From NCBI GenBank assembly GCA_039802005.1, contig JBDRVV010000028.1:1-32536 (forward strand): DNA of 32,536 nucleotides, read 5' to 3'. The position numbers and the translations under genes were made by a program. Origin of the DNA: a candidate division WOR-3 bacterium (GTDB lineage Bacteria; Hydrothermota; Tepidihabitantia; SM23-42; JAOAFX01). Below, piece by piece: positions 1-8,574 of the stretch (within the stretch, counting starts at the first letter, position 1; the number at the start of each line of letters is the position of its first letter). Under the pieces are notes generated by a model. The model searched no databases. It was not told the DNA's origin and was given only the letters and a program-made list of their open reading frames with translations.

Positions 1-37
1 CAACATTTTTCACCTGCCGAAAAATGGTAAAATGTTG
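1..37. repeat. Short inverted repeat at the window edge
   Basis: CAACATTTT at 1-9 is the exact reverse complement of AAAATGTTG at 29-37, giving a 9-bp stem around a 19-nt loop. No gene is visible in 1-229. The hairpin could be the terminator or repeat end of something lying before the window, which cannot be decided from here. Confidence 0.4.
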
Positions 38-180
38 ATTTTGATACATCGCTTCTATGCATCTACAAAATTTTGAATATGATTTTCCAATGCTACAGTA
101 GGCAGGGGACACAGGGGGTCAGATCTCTACTTTCTACATAAATCTTAAAGATAATGCAAATTATCAACGGTTGTGTAGTA

Positions 181-223
181 TTGACATATTACAAAATTCG
201 GGTAGAATATCCTTATTAGAGGA
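181..223 (+). promoter_or_regulatory. Promoter and ribosome binding site before the RHS remnant
   Basis: TTGACA at 181-186 and TAGAAT at 203-208 are 16 bp apart, the spacing used by most promoters in this window. AGAGGA at 218-223 lies 6 nt before the ATG at 230. The degraded reading frame that follows therefore still has complete transcription and translation signals. Confidence 0.6.
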
Positions 224-229
224 TACATA

Positions 230-631
230 ATGAAAATTTCTAAGTCCGAAATCCGAAATTCTAAACAATATCTAAATCCCAATGCTACAAACTTCAAATA
301 TTATTCAGTTTGGAATTTTGAATTTGGAATTTGTTTTGGATTTCGAAATTCGTATTTCGGATTTTACTATACTGCTGGTGCAGATACGAGTTGGTATCAT
401 TGTGATGCATTGGGTTCGCCGCGGAAGATGACGAATGAATCGGGAAATGTGGTATGGACTGGTGCTTACCAGCCCTTTGGTGAGATGCTTGCAGGTGCAG
501 GCAATGTGCATGGATTTACCCCGTTAGAAATCTCGACGCTTCTCACGGGGCAGGCAGGGAAAGAACTTGATGCAGAGATGGGACTCAACTACTTCTGCCA
601 GCGGTATTATGATGCCCAGATTAAATTTTAA
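230..631 (+). pseudogene. RHS-repeat-associated core remnant fused to an interspersed repeat
   Basis: The frame encodes 133 residues. Residues 1-45 come from the inverted-repeat element. From residue 46 (base 365) the sequence matches the RHS-associated core signature: YHCDALGSPRKMTNESGNVV, then YQPFGE, then GKELDAEMGLNYFCQRYYDA. Complete RHS/YD proteins run to hundreds or thousands of residues with many upstream YD repeats and a variable toxic or adhesive C-terminal region. Here there are no upstream repeats and only a few residues after RYYDA, so this is the debris of a larger gene. Unusually it still has a promoter, an SD site and an ATG. I infer that it is non-functional, although a small protein may be made. 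Confidence 0.7.
233..366. repeat. Interspersed inverted-repeat element
   Basis: The arm at 242-261 (AAGTCCGAAATCCGAAATTC) matches the reverse complement of 345-364 at 17 of 20 positions. The interior is a run of related AAATTC, AAATCC and CAAAT words in opposite orientations on the two sides. The whole element is open in the frame of the downstream RHS fragment and encodes about its first 45 residues. Related single-orientation sequence occurs at 25644-25682 and 27195-27300. It has no transposase and looks like a non-autonomous palindromic repeat. Confidence 0.7.
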
Positions 632-784
632 GAATTTCCATTCCATTTATGTTAAATACATTTTGCTACTAAATTGATTTTTGAAAATGGTTATCACTAC
701 AGATTTTTTATCCTCAAATAGGCTATTTTTAGTAATTACCAATAATTGAAAAGAAAAGGTGGAAAACTTAAGCAAATTAAAATA

Positions 785-812
785 TTGAAACTCATCATTA
801 ACCAGATATAAT
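785..812 (+). promoter_or_regulatory. Promoter for a leaderless rRNA methyltransferase mRNA
   Basis: TTGAAA at 785-790 and TATAAT at 807-812 are 16 bp apart. The -10 hexamer ends 6 nt before the ATG at 819, so transcription should begin at or next to the start codon. No SD sequence is present. The rest of the 632-818 gap shows nothing recognisable. Confidence 0.65.
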
Positions 813-818
813 TTTTAT

Positions 819-2129
819 ATGACCAAAACGATTGACCTGAAGATTGAGAAATTAAATCTTGGTGCGCAGGGGATTGGGTATATAAATGGCAAAGTCTGTT
901 TTGTGGACTTTGTTATACCGGGCGAAGAAGTCAAGGCAGATATCATTGTTGAAAAAAAAGATTATAATGTTGCACGGGTTGTTGAAATTATTAAATCATC
1001 ACCTGCAAGGGTTGAGCCACTTTGTTCGGTTTTTGGATTATGTGGTGGATGCCAGATGCAGCATATTGATTATAATAAACAAATAGAATTAAAGAGAGAA
1101 ATCCTTATTGATACTTTAAGACATATCGGAAAGATTGAATATAGTGATATTAAAGTTTTTTATAACCAACCCTGGTATTATCGTAATCGTGCCCAATTGC
1201 CTGTGCAGAAAAATAAAGAATTAAAAATTGGATATTTTAAAAAAGGAACGCATGAAGTCGTAAGTCATAATATCTGTTGTATCAATCAAAAAGAGATTAA
1301 CAGTGTAGTTGAGATTCTGCGCGGGCGTATAAAAAAATCAAATATAGAAATTTATAATGAATCCAGACATAAGGGAAATTTGAGACATATAATAGTCAAA
1401 AGAGGGACAAATACCGGGCAGATATTCATAACATTTGTGACGAAAGAAAAAACGCTACCCGGGATACTTTATACAGGGCTCTTAAATGAATGTAAAGAAA
1501 TTGTTGGTGTCAGTCAAAATATAAATACGAAAAGGACAAATAGAATCTTTGGTGAAAAAAATATTATAATTTCTGGAAATTCTTTTTACGAAGAAATACT
1601 TGACGGTAAAAGATTTCAGGTCGGTCCTACATCTTTTTTTCAGGTGAATACTCGGGTTTTTGAACAGATTATAAAAAAAATTAAGCAGGAAATTCAAGGT
1701 CCAATAGTAATTGACCTTTATGCAGGTGTGGGTGTAATAGGTATATGTGTGGCAGAGCTTTGTAATAAATTAATAGCGATTGAAGAAAATCCTAATTCGG
1801 TAAAAGAAGGAATAAATAATGCGAATCTGAATGGTGTTGACAATATTGATTTTATTGAAGGAAGGGTTGAAGACAAAATTTGCTCAGTTAGAGAATGTGA
1901 TACTTTGATAATGGACCCACCAAGAAAAGGCGTGGGTGAGAGCGTGATACAGTATTTTAAAGATATGAATGTGAAAAAAGTTGTTTATCTCTCCTGCAAT
2001 CCGGCAACCCTTGCCCGGGATGCAAATTTGATAATAAAGAACGGTTATAAAATAAAAAATGTTTACCTTTTTGATATGTTTCCCCAGACCTATCACATTG
2101 AATCATTAACGATATTTTACAATTCTTGA
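819..2129 (+). CDS. rlmD: 23S rRNA (uracil-C5)-methyltransferase, RlmD/RumA (TrmA) family
   Basis: This 436-residue protein should transfer a methyl group from SAM to C5 of a uridine in 23S rRNA. Residues 1-60 form a TRAM RNA-binding domain. Cys69, Cys75, Cys78 (pattern CSVFGLCGGC) and Cys153 or Cys154 are placed to bind the family's [4Fe-4S] cluster. The methyltransferase fold has QVGPTSFFQVN at 267-277, the SAM loop DLYAGVGVIGI from 299, DPPRKG at 366-371 and the catalytic Cys393 in YLSCNPATLARD. Length is normal. The start is fixed by the TATAAT box 6 nt upstream and the immediate TRAM domain. The family also contains RlmC, RlmCD and the tRNA enzyme TrmA, so the exact uridine cannot be assigned, although the cluster motif favours RlmD or RlmCD. 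Confidence 0.9.
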   Translation: MTKTIDLKIEKLNLGAQGIGYINGKVCFVDFVIPGEEVKADIIVEKKDYNVARVVEIIKSSPARVEPLCSVFGLCGGCQMQHIDYNKQIELKREILIDTLRHIGKIEYSDIKVFYNQPWYYRNRAQLPVQKNKELKIGYFKKGTHEVVSHNICCINQKEINSVVEILRGRIKKSNIEIYNESRHKGNLRHIIVKRGTNTGQIFITFVTKEKTLPGILYTGLLNECKEIVGVSQNINTKRTNRIFGEKNIIISGNSFYEEILDGKRFQVGPTSFFQVNTRVFEQIIKKIKQEIQGPIVIDLYAGVGVIGICVAELCNKLIAIEENPNSVKEGINNANLNGVDNIDFIEGRVEDKICSVRECDTLIMDPPRKGVGESVIQYFKDMNVKKVVYLSCNPATLARDANLIIKNGYKIKNVYLFDMFPQTYHIESLTIFYNS

Positions 2130-2153
2130 TTTAAGGAAAACTTTGATTATAAT
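2126..2153 (+). promoter_or_regulatory. Promoter for a leaderless peptidase mRNA
   Basis: TTGATT at 2126-2131 overlaps the stop region of the previous gene. TATAAT at 2148-2153 follows after 16 bp. The ATG at 2159 begins 5 nt after the -10 box and there is no SD site. Confidence 0.65.
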
Positions 2154-2158
2154 TCGGT

Positions 2159-4774
2159 ATGGTATTGTTGTCTTTTATAATCATATCCTGGTTTGATTGG
2201 AGGGTTTTAAAGACAGACAATTTTATTATTATTTATAAACCGGGTTATGAATACGAGGCATCCCAGACCTTAAAAAATCTTGAATACTATAGGAATGATG
2301 TAGTTAAACTCACAGGAAACTATCCCCGTCAACTTCCTATAGTCATAGAAGATATAGGAATTTTGAGTAATGGTTATGCCGACCCATTTTTCTATAATAT
2401 TCATATTTTTACCAATCCCCCCAATTTTGATTATTATCTTGAAGGAACTGAGGATTGGTTCAGAAATGTAAGCGTCCATGAGTTCACCCATATTGCTCAT
2501 CTAACCAAGACCAGCGGTTTGCCCAAGTTACTTACTGGTGCTTTTGGTTCGCTATTTCAGCCAAATATGTATTCACCAGGTTGGATTATTGAGGGAATTA
2601 CGGTCTATTCTGAATCGCAAATTTCACCTTATGAGGGAAGATTAAATGACGGTTTTTTTGATAACTATCTTGGTTTAAGGGCAAGTAAAAATAAATGTCC
2701 TACAATTGTTGAGGTAACGAATGAACCATTATCATTTCCTTACGGAGGAATTTATTTATACGGTGGTGAATTCTTTGATTTTTTATCTGATAAATATGGT
2801 CAGGATAGATTTGCCCGATTTTTCAATATTTATGGCTCCTACCCATGGGCACCATTCTCCGCATTACTTCCTATTCTGGGACCAGACCTTGCGGCATTAA
2901 GTACCTACAGTCGAACATTTCCCACACTTTTTTCTGAATGGCATCGTTATCTCAAAAGTAAAACAGTAGCGGAAAATTATGATGCTACAAGATTGACCAA
3001 AGACGGCTGGTACATATCTTCTCTGGTGAATTATCGAGACAAAATATACTATGTCCGCGAGAAACCAATCAAGATTAACGGATTTACATACGAAGTGTTG
3101 GTCCAGTTGATGGAATATGATTTGCAGAAAAAGAAGGAGAGGGTGTTTGCGACAATTAATAGTTGGTTGACGGCAAAAATGAGATTGTATAATAACAATT
3201 TATATTTTTGTTCAGCAGAGATAAAGCGTGCAAAAAATGCATATTTAAATGGATTTGGGATAACATCAGTTTTAAAAAGAATAAATTTAGAAACTAAAAA
3301 ATCTGAAAATTTGTTAAAGGATGATATCAGGACTTTTTGTGTTTTGAATGATTCGACAATTCTTTATGCCAAAAATAAACAGACAGGATACGGCTCTGAA
3401 ATTTGTTTATATAATAAAAGCGGCAAAAAGAAACTTCAGGAAAGTGAAATGTTGATAAACGATATTGAAACAAATGGAAAGTGGATTGTTGTTTCTGCAA
3501 AAAAGCAATTTGAAAACACGGATTTGTATACTTTTGATATGGATGGGGGAAGTTTTAATCCAATTATTACTACGCCCTGGACCGAAGGAAACTTGTATTT
3601 TATTGGTGAAGACCTGCTCGGTTTTATTGCAAACTATGATGGAAAACATTATGCCTATGCGGTTAATCTTAACAATCCCGAACAGATATTGCGCTATACA
3701 GAAGAAGGATTTACTAATGCCTTCGTCGTTCTGGATAATACTTTAATTTTTAGTGGTTTGAACATAGATGGTTTTGACATTTATGAAACAAAGTGCAAGC
3801 CAGAACTGTACTATATAAAAGACTATGAATACACACAGAAACCGGATTTCAATTCACTAAATATGCAAACAAAAAACGGTAATTATTTTGATATCGCAAA
3901 GACGCTTTATCCCTCAGTCCGCTTGCCAATTTTTCTGCCCGTGGATTCAACTTTTAAAAAATGGCTTTACAGTGCGGTTATTGCTGGTTTTGAAGCAACA
4001 GGGGAACACTCGTATTTAACTTGGATTGGTTATGACCAACTGAATGACGAACCTTTGTTGATGACAACAATCCAGTCTTATTTCTTTAGCCCACTTTCGG
4101 TTGGACTTTTTTACAATCTTGGTAATAGTTTTAGTATAATGTCTTATTATCCGCTTTACAGAAGTTTAGGCTATGGAATATCAAATGTCACATTCGGACT
4201 TTCATTTAATTCGTTTGATGATTTTATCCGAAAGGAAATTATACCAAGATTTTCTTTAACTGCAAGGCTACCTTATTCTACATATTTTGGAGATTTATCT
4301 ATACCCCTGGAAAGGATAGGGTTTAATTCATCAATCAACCGCACCTGTTTCAATGGTGTTCTCGGATTTAACAAGATTATGTTTGGTGGCGAATTACGAA
4401 CATATATTAATGGTTTCTACGACCCCCAGAATCCCGATACTCCATCGGTTTCAATCCGTGGCTATAATTCTGTCAATGTTCCTGAGGGAACAATATTCAC
4501 TGCCGAATATTCCCACACATTATTTAAATTAAGAAAAGGGTTCTGGAATCCGAATATTTATTTTGAGGACCTGTTTGGGATAATTTTCTTTGATTATGCA
4601 ATATTTCCCGAAAAAGATAATTATTACAGTTTTGGAATAGAACTTTCCTTAGAAACAAAAATGTGTTTTAATTTCCTACAATTTTTACCTCGGATTGGTG
4701 TGGCAATCAATGGAGATAAGGAGATAAAAGCAATATTGGATGTTAAGACTTCAACTGCGCTGTTTCATCCTTGA
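2159..4774 (+). CDS. Secreted gluzincin-type metallopeptidase with propeller-like and C-terminal beta-barrel-like regions
   Basis: This is an 871-residue protein. A short hydrophobic N terminus (MVLLSFIIISWF) may be a minimal signal peptide. Residues 20-160 resemble the peptidase MA-like gluzincin fold: HEFTH at 107-111 supplies two zinc-ligand histidines and the catalytic Glu, and PGWIIEGITVYSE places Glu145 as the likely third ligand. Residues of about 290-600 contain repeated beta-rich blades of the TolB/WD40-like kind. The last 250 residues alternate hydrophobic and polar positions with many aromatics, as in an outer-membrane barrel of the surface-antigen type. I infer a cell-surface or outer-membrane protease of unknown substrate. 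The domain order is read by eye; the peptidase motif is the firmest part. Confidence 0.7.
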   Translation: MVLLSFIIISWFDWRVLKTDNFIIIYKPGYEYEASQTLKNLEYYRNDVVKLTGNYPRQLPIVIEDIGILSNGYADPFFYNIHIFTNPPNFDYYLEGTEDWFRNVSVHEFTHIAHLTKTSGLPKLLTGAFGSLFQPNMYSPGWIIEGITVYSESQISPYEGRLNDGFFDNYLGLRASKNKCPTIVEVTNEPLSFPYGGIYLYGGEFFDFLSDKYGQDRFARFFNIYGSYPWAPFSALLPILGPDLAALSTYSRTFPTLFSEWHRYLKSKTVAENYDATRLTKDGWYISSLVNYRDKIYYVREKPIKINGFTYEVLVQLMEYDLQKKKERVFATINSWLTAKMRLYNNNLYFCSAEIKRAKNAYLNGFGITSVLKRINLETKKSENLLKDDIRTFCVLNDSTILYAKNKQTGYGSEICLYNKSGKKKLQESEMLINDIETNGKWIVVSAKKQFENTDLYTFDMDGGSFNPIITTPWTEGNLYFIGEDLLGFIANYDGKHYAYAVNLNNPEQILRYTEEGFTNAFVVLDNTLIFSGLNIDGFDIYETKCKPELYYIKDYEYTQKPDFNSLNMQTKNGNYFDIAKTLYPSVRLPIFLPVDSTFKKWLYSAVIAGFEATGEHSYLTWIGYDQLNDEPLLMTTIQSYFFSPLSVGLFYNLGNSFSIMSYYPLYRSLGYGISNVTFGLSFNSFDDFIRKEIIPRFSLTARLPYSTYFGDLSIPLERIGFNSSINRTCFNGVLGFNKIMFGGELRTYINGFYDPQNPDTPSVSIRGYNSVNVPEGTIFTAEYSHTLFKLRKGFWNPNIYFEDLFGIIFFDYAIFPEKDNYYSFGIELSLETKMCFNFLQFLPRIGVAINGDKEIKAILDVKTSTALFHP

Positions 4775-4799
4775 CTTGATTGATATTTATAGATAGACT
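4771..4799 (+). promoter_or_regulatory. Promoter for a leaderless rqcH mRNA
   Basis: TTGACT at 4771-4776 overlaps the upstream stop codon and TAGACT at 4794-4799 follows after 17 bp. The ATG at 4805 starts 5 nt beyond the -10 box. No SD site is seen. Confidence 0.55.
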
Positions 4800-4804
4800 G
4801 AAAT

Positions 4805-6274
4805 ATGAATGGTATATATCTACACCTTGTTTTGAAAGAGATAAGTCGTTTAATTATAAACAAATTTATTCACAGGGTTTCTGCTCAGGACAGATTAATT
4901 CAGGTTGAATTTGATGATGACTCATTATTTGTTTCACTTTATCCTCAAGCCTTAGGGTTATACATAGGAAATAAGAATAGCAAATTTTTGAAGTTGAATG
5001 TTTTTGATGAACATTTAGAAGGAGTGCACATCACACATATTCAGCAGATTGGTTTTGCACCAGTTGTTGATTTGTTTTTAGAAAGAGTTGAATATGGACA
5101 GCGAATTTCTTTTAAAATTAGATTATCATTTTATAAAGAAGGGCCAAATCTTTCACTTTTTCTTGATAAAACAAGAAGAGATTTATTCCTTAGATATATT
5201 GAAAAGACACCCAAAGATTCTATTTTTAATGTCACACTTCCCAACCTGGAAAGTAAAGAATTACTTATAAAAAATTTTGAAGGAATAGATAAATCACTTG
5301 CTCAGGAATTGAATCAGGGGACACTTGAAAATTTAAAAAATATTATTAATGGTGCGCCACATAAACCAAGAGTTATATCAATCCAACCATTGAAGATAAG
5401 TCTATTTGCTGATAAGTTTATTCGTGAATATGATTCGTGGAACGAATTATTTAAAGAAGAAATAACTTTTTATGTTGAGCAGAAAAACAAAATTTCAATA
5501 GAGAACAAAACAAAAAACGCAATAATTAAGATTGAACAAAAAATTGCAAGATTAAAGAAAGAAATTGCGGATAAAGAAGTAGTTGAATTTTACCGGATTG
5601 CCGGAGAATTGATTTTGATGAATATTTCCAAGATTAAAAAAGGCATGGAAAAAATCAAATTATTTGATCCATATTCACAAAAGGATATAGAAATCAAATT
5701 AAACCCAGTTAAAGATGCTTATAAAAATGCCGAGGAATATTTTAAAAAATATAAAAAGATGAAAAGAGGAATACCAAAAATAGAGGAGAGGATAAAGAAA
5801 TTAGAAAAAGAGATTAACTTACTTAAATCTGGTGTAGAGATAAAAAAACATATTTCTAAAAGTGCTGACGCGAAATTGGTCAAAGAAAAGAAAACTTCAC
5901 CTTTTCGTGAATTCGTTCTTGATTCTGGTTCACATATCTATGTTGGGAAAGATGCACGAACAAATATGGAATTGACTTTCAAATTTGCCCAGCCCGATGA
6001 CTATTTTTTCCATATCCGTGGTTATGAAGGTGCACATACTATATTAAGACCGGTTTTGAAAAAAGGTCAGAATGTAAGAAAAGATGATATAGAAAAGGCA
6101 GCGGCGATTGCTGCTTATTTCAGTAAGGCAAAAAATCAAAAAAATATTCCTGTCTCATATACCCAGAGAAAATATTTGAAGAAGAGCAAAAAAGGGAAAT
6201 TAGGATCTGTGATATTGATGAGGGAAAATGTAATTTTCGTTGATCCAGCTTTACCTTCTGATGCTCAGGATTGA
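4805..6274 (+). CDS. rqcH: Ribosome-associated quality control protein RqcH (NFACT/Rqc2/FbpA family)
   Basis: RqcH-family proteins bind obstructed 50S subunits carrying peptidyl-tRNA and recruit tRNA-Ala to add C-terminal alanine tails that mark the nascent chain for degradation. The 489-residue product has an NFACT-N-like first third (HRVSAQDRLIQVEFDDDSL). It then has a Lys/Glu-rich coiled coil from about residue 230 to 360 and a C-terminal NFACT-R domain (SGSHIYVGKDARTNMELTFK, then HIRGYEGAHTILR and VSYTQRKYLKKSKKGK). It is shorter than the roughly 570 residues of Bacillus RqcH. Its 3' end overlaps the convergent lptG by 24 bp. The start is supported by the promoter 5 nt upstream. Confidence 0.85.
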   Translation: MNGIYLHLVLKEISRLIINKFIHRVSAQDRLIQVEFDDDSLFVSLYPQALGLYIGNKNSKFLKLNVFDEHLEGVHITHIQQIGFAPVVDLFLERVEYGQRISFKIRLSFYKEGPNLSLFLDKTRRDLFLRYIEKTPKDSIFNVTLPNLESKELLIKNFEGIDKSLAQELNQGTLENLKNIINGAPHKPRVISIQPLKISLFADKFIREYDSWNELFKEEITFYVEQKNKISIENKTKNAIIKIEQKIARLKKEIADKEVVEFYRIAGELILMNISKIKKGMEKIKLFDPYSQKDIEIKLNPVKDAYKNAEEYFKKYKKMKRGIPKIEERIKKLEKEINLLKSGVEIKKHISKSADAKLVKEKKTSPFREFVLDSGSHIYVGKDARTNMELTFKFAQPDDYFFHIRGYEGAHTILRPVLKKGQNVRKDDIEKAAAIAAYFSKAKNQKNIPVSYTQRKYLKKSKKGKLGSVILMRENVIFVDPALPSDAQD

Positions 6275-7330
6275 TATTATCCCTGCGGTTGTGAAGACTA
6301 TATTAGGCAACCAGGCAGAAATGACAGGATGCATAATTCCAGTATAACCATAGGCGCGACAGGATTGAATAAATCCCCAATAAACAAATGCCAGAACAAT
6401 GCTTATCCCCAGTCCTATTGCAACACCACCACGACGGAGCACGACTGAAATCGGAAGACAGATTAAGAGTAGAATCAGGGTTATTAGTGGAAATGAGAAG
6501 CGATAGTTTAACTCCACATTTTCTTTTGCTACATCTTCGCCGGCGCGTAGCCGCTTTTTAACAAATTGTGATAATTCAATGAAATTCATCTCTTCAACTG
6601 GTTTAGGTAAACGTGCGAAATCAATCGGTTTTTCTTTCAATTCCAGCATATCAAGAATTGTAAAATGATTTATTTGTTCATTATCAAGGGTGTCAAAATC
6701 TCTGACAGTCGCATTATTAAACTGCCAGTGGCCAATAAATTTCGCTCCTTTAGCATCAATCCTTTTTATAATATGCCTTTTCTCATCAATCTTCCATAGC
6801 ATAATATTATTTAATGTCGAATCTCTGGGGTTAAATTCTTTAATATAGTAAATCCAGTTATTTTCGCCATAATAAAAAAAATTATAGCGTTTTGTTTCAG
6901 AAGGTAACGGTCTTTTATCAATTTTTGTCGTTTTGTGTTTTGAAAGTTTTGACTGTGACCATACCATAACGGTTTCCTGAAAAATAAATGTAAAGATAGA
7001 AATAAAAAACCCGGTTATTAGAATTAAAATAAATAGATTATTTAAGTCCATACCCTGTGCCTTTAGAGCGATGATTTCACGATATTTGGTCATATAACCG
7101 AAGATAAAAAATACACCGATTATTGCGGCAACAGGTATTAACAAAACAGTATAAGAAGGAATTAGATAAAGATAATAAATCAAGATATCTTTAAACGGGA
7201 TATTCCTTGATAAATATCTACCGAGATTATCAAATAAATTTATAATTATATAGATAAATATGAGTATAATAAGCGAAAAGAAAAGATAGCGTAGGAAATT
7301 GCTTAAAACATATTTATAAATTATCTTCAT
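6251..7330 (-). CDS. lptG: LPS export permease LptG (YjgP/YjgQ family)
   Basis: This is a 359-residue inner-membrane permease. With LptF and the ATPase LptB it would extract lipopolysaccharide from the inner membrane and pass it to the periplasmic Lpt bridge. Hydrophobic segments lie near residues 10-32, 50-75 and 95-115, and three more lie in the C-terminal quarter (FPLITLILLLICLPISVVLR and onward). The hydrophilic stretch between them is the jellyroll-like periplasmic domain. Its ATG overlaps the lptF stop by 4 nt, so translation is probably coupled. LptG rather than LptF is assigned from gene order and shorter length. No lptB is in the window. Confidence 0.82.
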   Translation of the reverse strand: MKIIYKYVLSNFLRYLFFSLIILIFIYIIINLFDNLGRYLSRNIPFKDILIYYLYLIPSYTVLLIPVAAIIGVFFIFGYMTKYREIIALKAQGMDLNNLFILILITGFFISIFTFIFQETVMVWSQSKLSKHKTTKIDKRPLPSETKRYNFFYYGENNWIYYIKEFNPRDSTLNNIMLWKIDEKRHIIKRIDAKGAKFIGHWQFNNATVRDFDTLDNEQINHFTILDMLELKEKPIDFARLPKPVEEMNFIELSQFVKKRLRAGEDVAKENVELNYRFSFPLITLILLLICLPISVVLRRGGVAIGLGISIVLAFVYWGFIQSCRAYGYTGIMHPVISAWLPNIVFTTAGIISILSIRR

Positions 7331-8574
7331 ATTTTCTTTTTGAATAATGGTAACCGTTCATATTCGGCAAGGTAGAAAAGGAGAATTCCGGGGATGAGTA
7401 ATATAATATTGGGTAGCCACATTGCCCAGAATGGAGAAAAATTTCTACGGTCTGCGAACTCTTCACCGGTTAAAAAGAGGATATAATAAGCAGAGAATAA
7501 CAGAATCCCGAGCAATAATCCAGCAATACCCCCTTTTCTGAATAGATAACCAAGCGGTGCGCCCATAATTAAAAAGACCAGGCAGGCAAAGGCAAGTGAA
7601 ATTTTTTTATTCACTTCAATTAAATACCGTGCACGATTTCTTAGTTTACTTTTTATTACTGAAATTTTTTGATCAATTTGAAATCGTATAACCTGGGTTT
7701 TTTCAATCTCTCCCTTGGTATATTTATCAATTGTGATTGTTCCAAGTTCATTGATTTCGGCTTTAATTTTATCAATTTCTGAAGATACCAATTTTATGTT
7801 TTTTATTAATCTTGGAAGGTTTAATTCATCATCACTGCGCACATTTCTTTCTTTTCTAACAAATTCAGTATTCACTGGAATATTTATTACCTGCTTTTCA
7901 AATTTTGTCTTTTGATACCTGGTATTATCTATCAATTGATGAAATTCTCCATTATAAAGAACGAATTGAGTGATATCTTCTGCTTCTATTGAATATAGAT
8001 TTCCTTTTGGTGCGGTTATTATTGAATTATTTTTAAAATCGTAAATTGTCACATTGAATATCTCGCCGGTCTTTTCAATTTTTTTTGCAATGTATATTGT
8101 ATACCCTGGAAATTCGTTGGTAAATACGCCGTCAGGAATTCTGACAGCCGGTCTTTTCCGGGCAACATCATACATAAGGTTTCTTGCGCGATGGTTCGCC
8201 TCAGGCAAAAAATAATGATTGAAAAATATTAGAAATGTCATAATTATTATTACAACAATGAACGGTGTTCTCAACATTTTCATAAAAGAAACTCCGCTTG
8301 TCTTGAGGGCAAGTATTTCATTGTCATGGCTGAATCTACCAAAACTCATAACAATAGCAATGAGAATTGCCATCGGTGTTGTATAAGAGATAATTAGAGG
8401 AAGGTTGTAAATCAAAATCTGTCCCACGACCGATATTGGCAAACCCTTCCGCACAAACAGGTCTATGAGCCGGAAGAGTTGGTCCATCAAAAGTATAAAT
8501 GTCAGGGCAAAGATTGAAAAAAAGAATGGCGGAATAAATTCTTTTATAAAATAGCGGTCAATCAAGCGGATCAT
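7327..8574 (-). CDS. lptF: LPS export permease LptF (YjgP/YjgQ family)
   Basis: This 415-residue protein starts MIRLIDRYFIKEFIPPFFFS, the typical amphipathic start of LptF followed by a first membrane segment. Two more segments precede a periplasmic domain of about 200 residues. Residues 255-320 add a Lys/Glu-rich, coiled-coil-like stretch, longer than in common LptF proteins. Three C-terminal membrane helices end the protein; one carries GAPLGYLFRKGGIAG, a conserved family motif. It lies between the TPR lipoprotein (4-nt overlap) and lptG (4-nt overlap), so all three appear to be one operon serving outer-membrane biogenesis. Confidence 0.85.
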   Translation of the reverse strand: MIRLIDRYFIKEFIPPFFFSIFALTFILLMDQLFRLIDLFVRKGLPISVVGQILIYNLPLIISYTTPMAILIAIVMSFGRFSHDNEILALKTSGVSFMKMLRTPFIVVIIIMTFLIFFNHYFLPEANHRARNLMYDVARKRPAVRIPDGVFTNEFPGYTIYIAKKIEKTGEIFNVTIYDFKNNSIITAPKGNLYSIEAEDITQFVLYNGEFHQLIDNTRYQKTKFEKQVINIPVNTEFVRKERNVRSDDELNLPRLIKNIKLVSSEIDKIKAEINELGTITIDKYTKGEIEKTQVIRFQIDQKISVIKSKLRNRARYLIEVNKKISLAFACLVFLIMGAPLGYLFRKGGIAGLLLGILLFSAYYILFLTGEEFADRRNFSPFWAMWLPNIILLIPGILLFYLAEYERLPLFKKKI

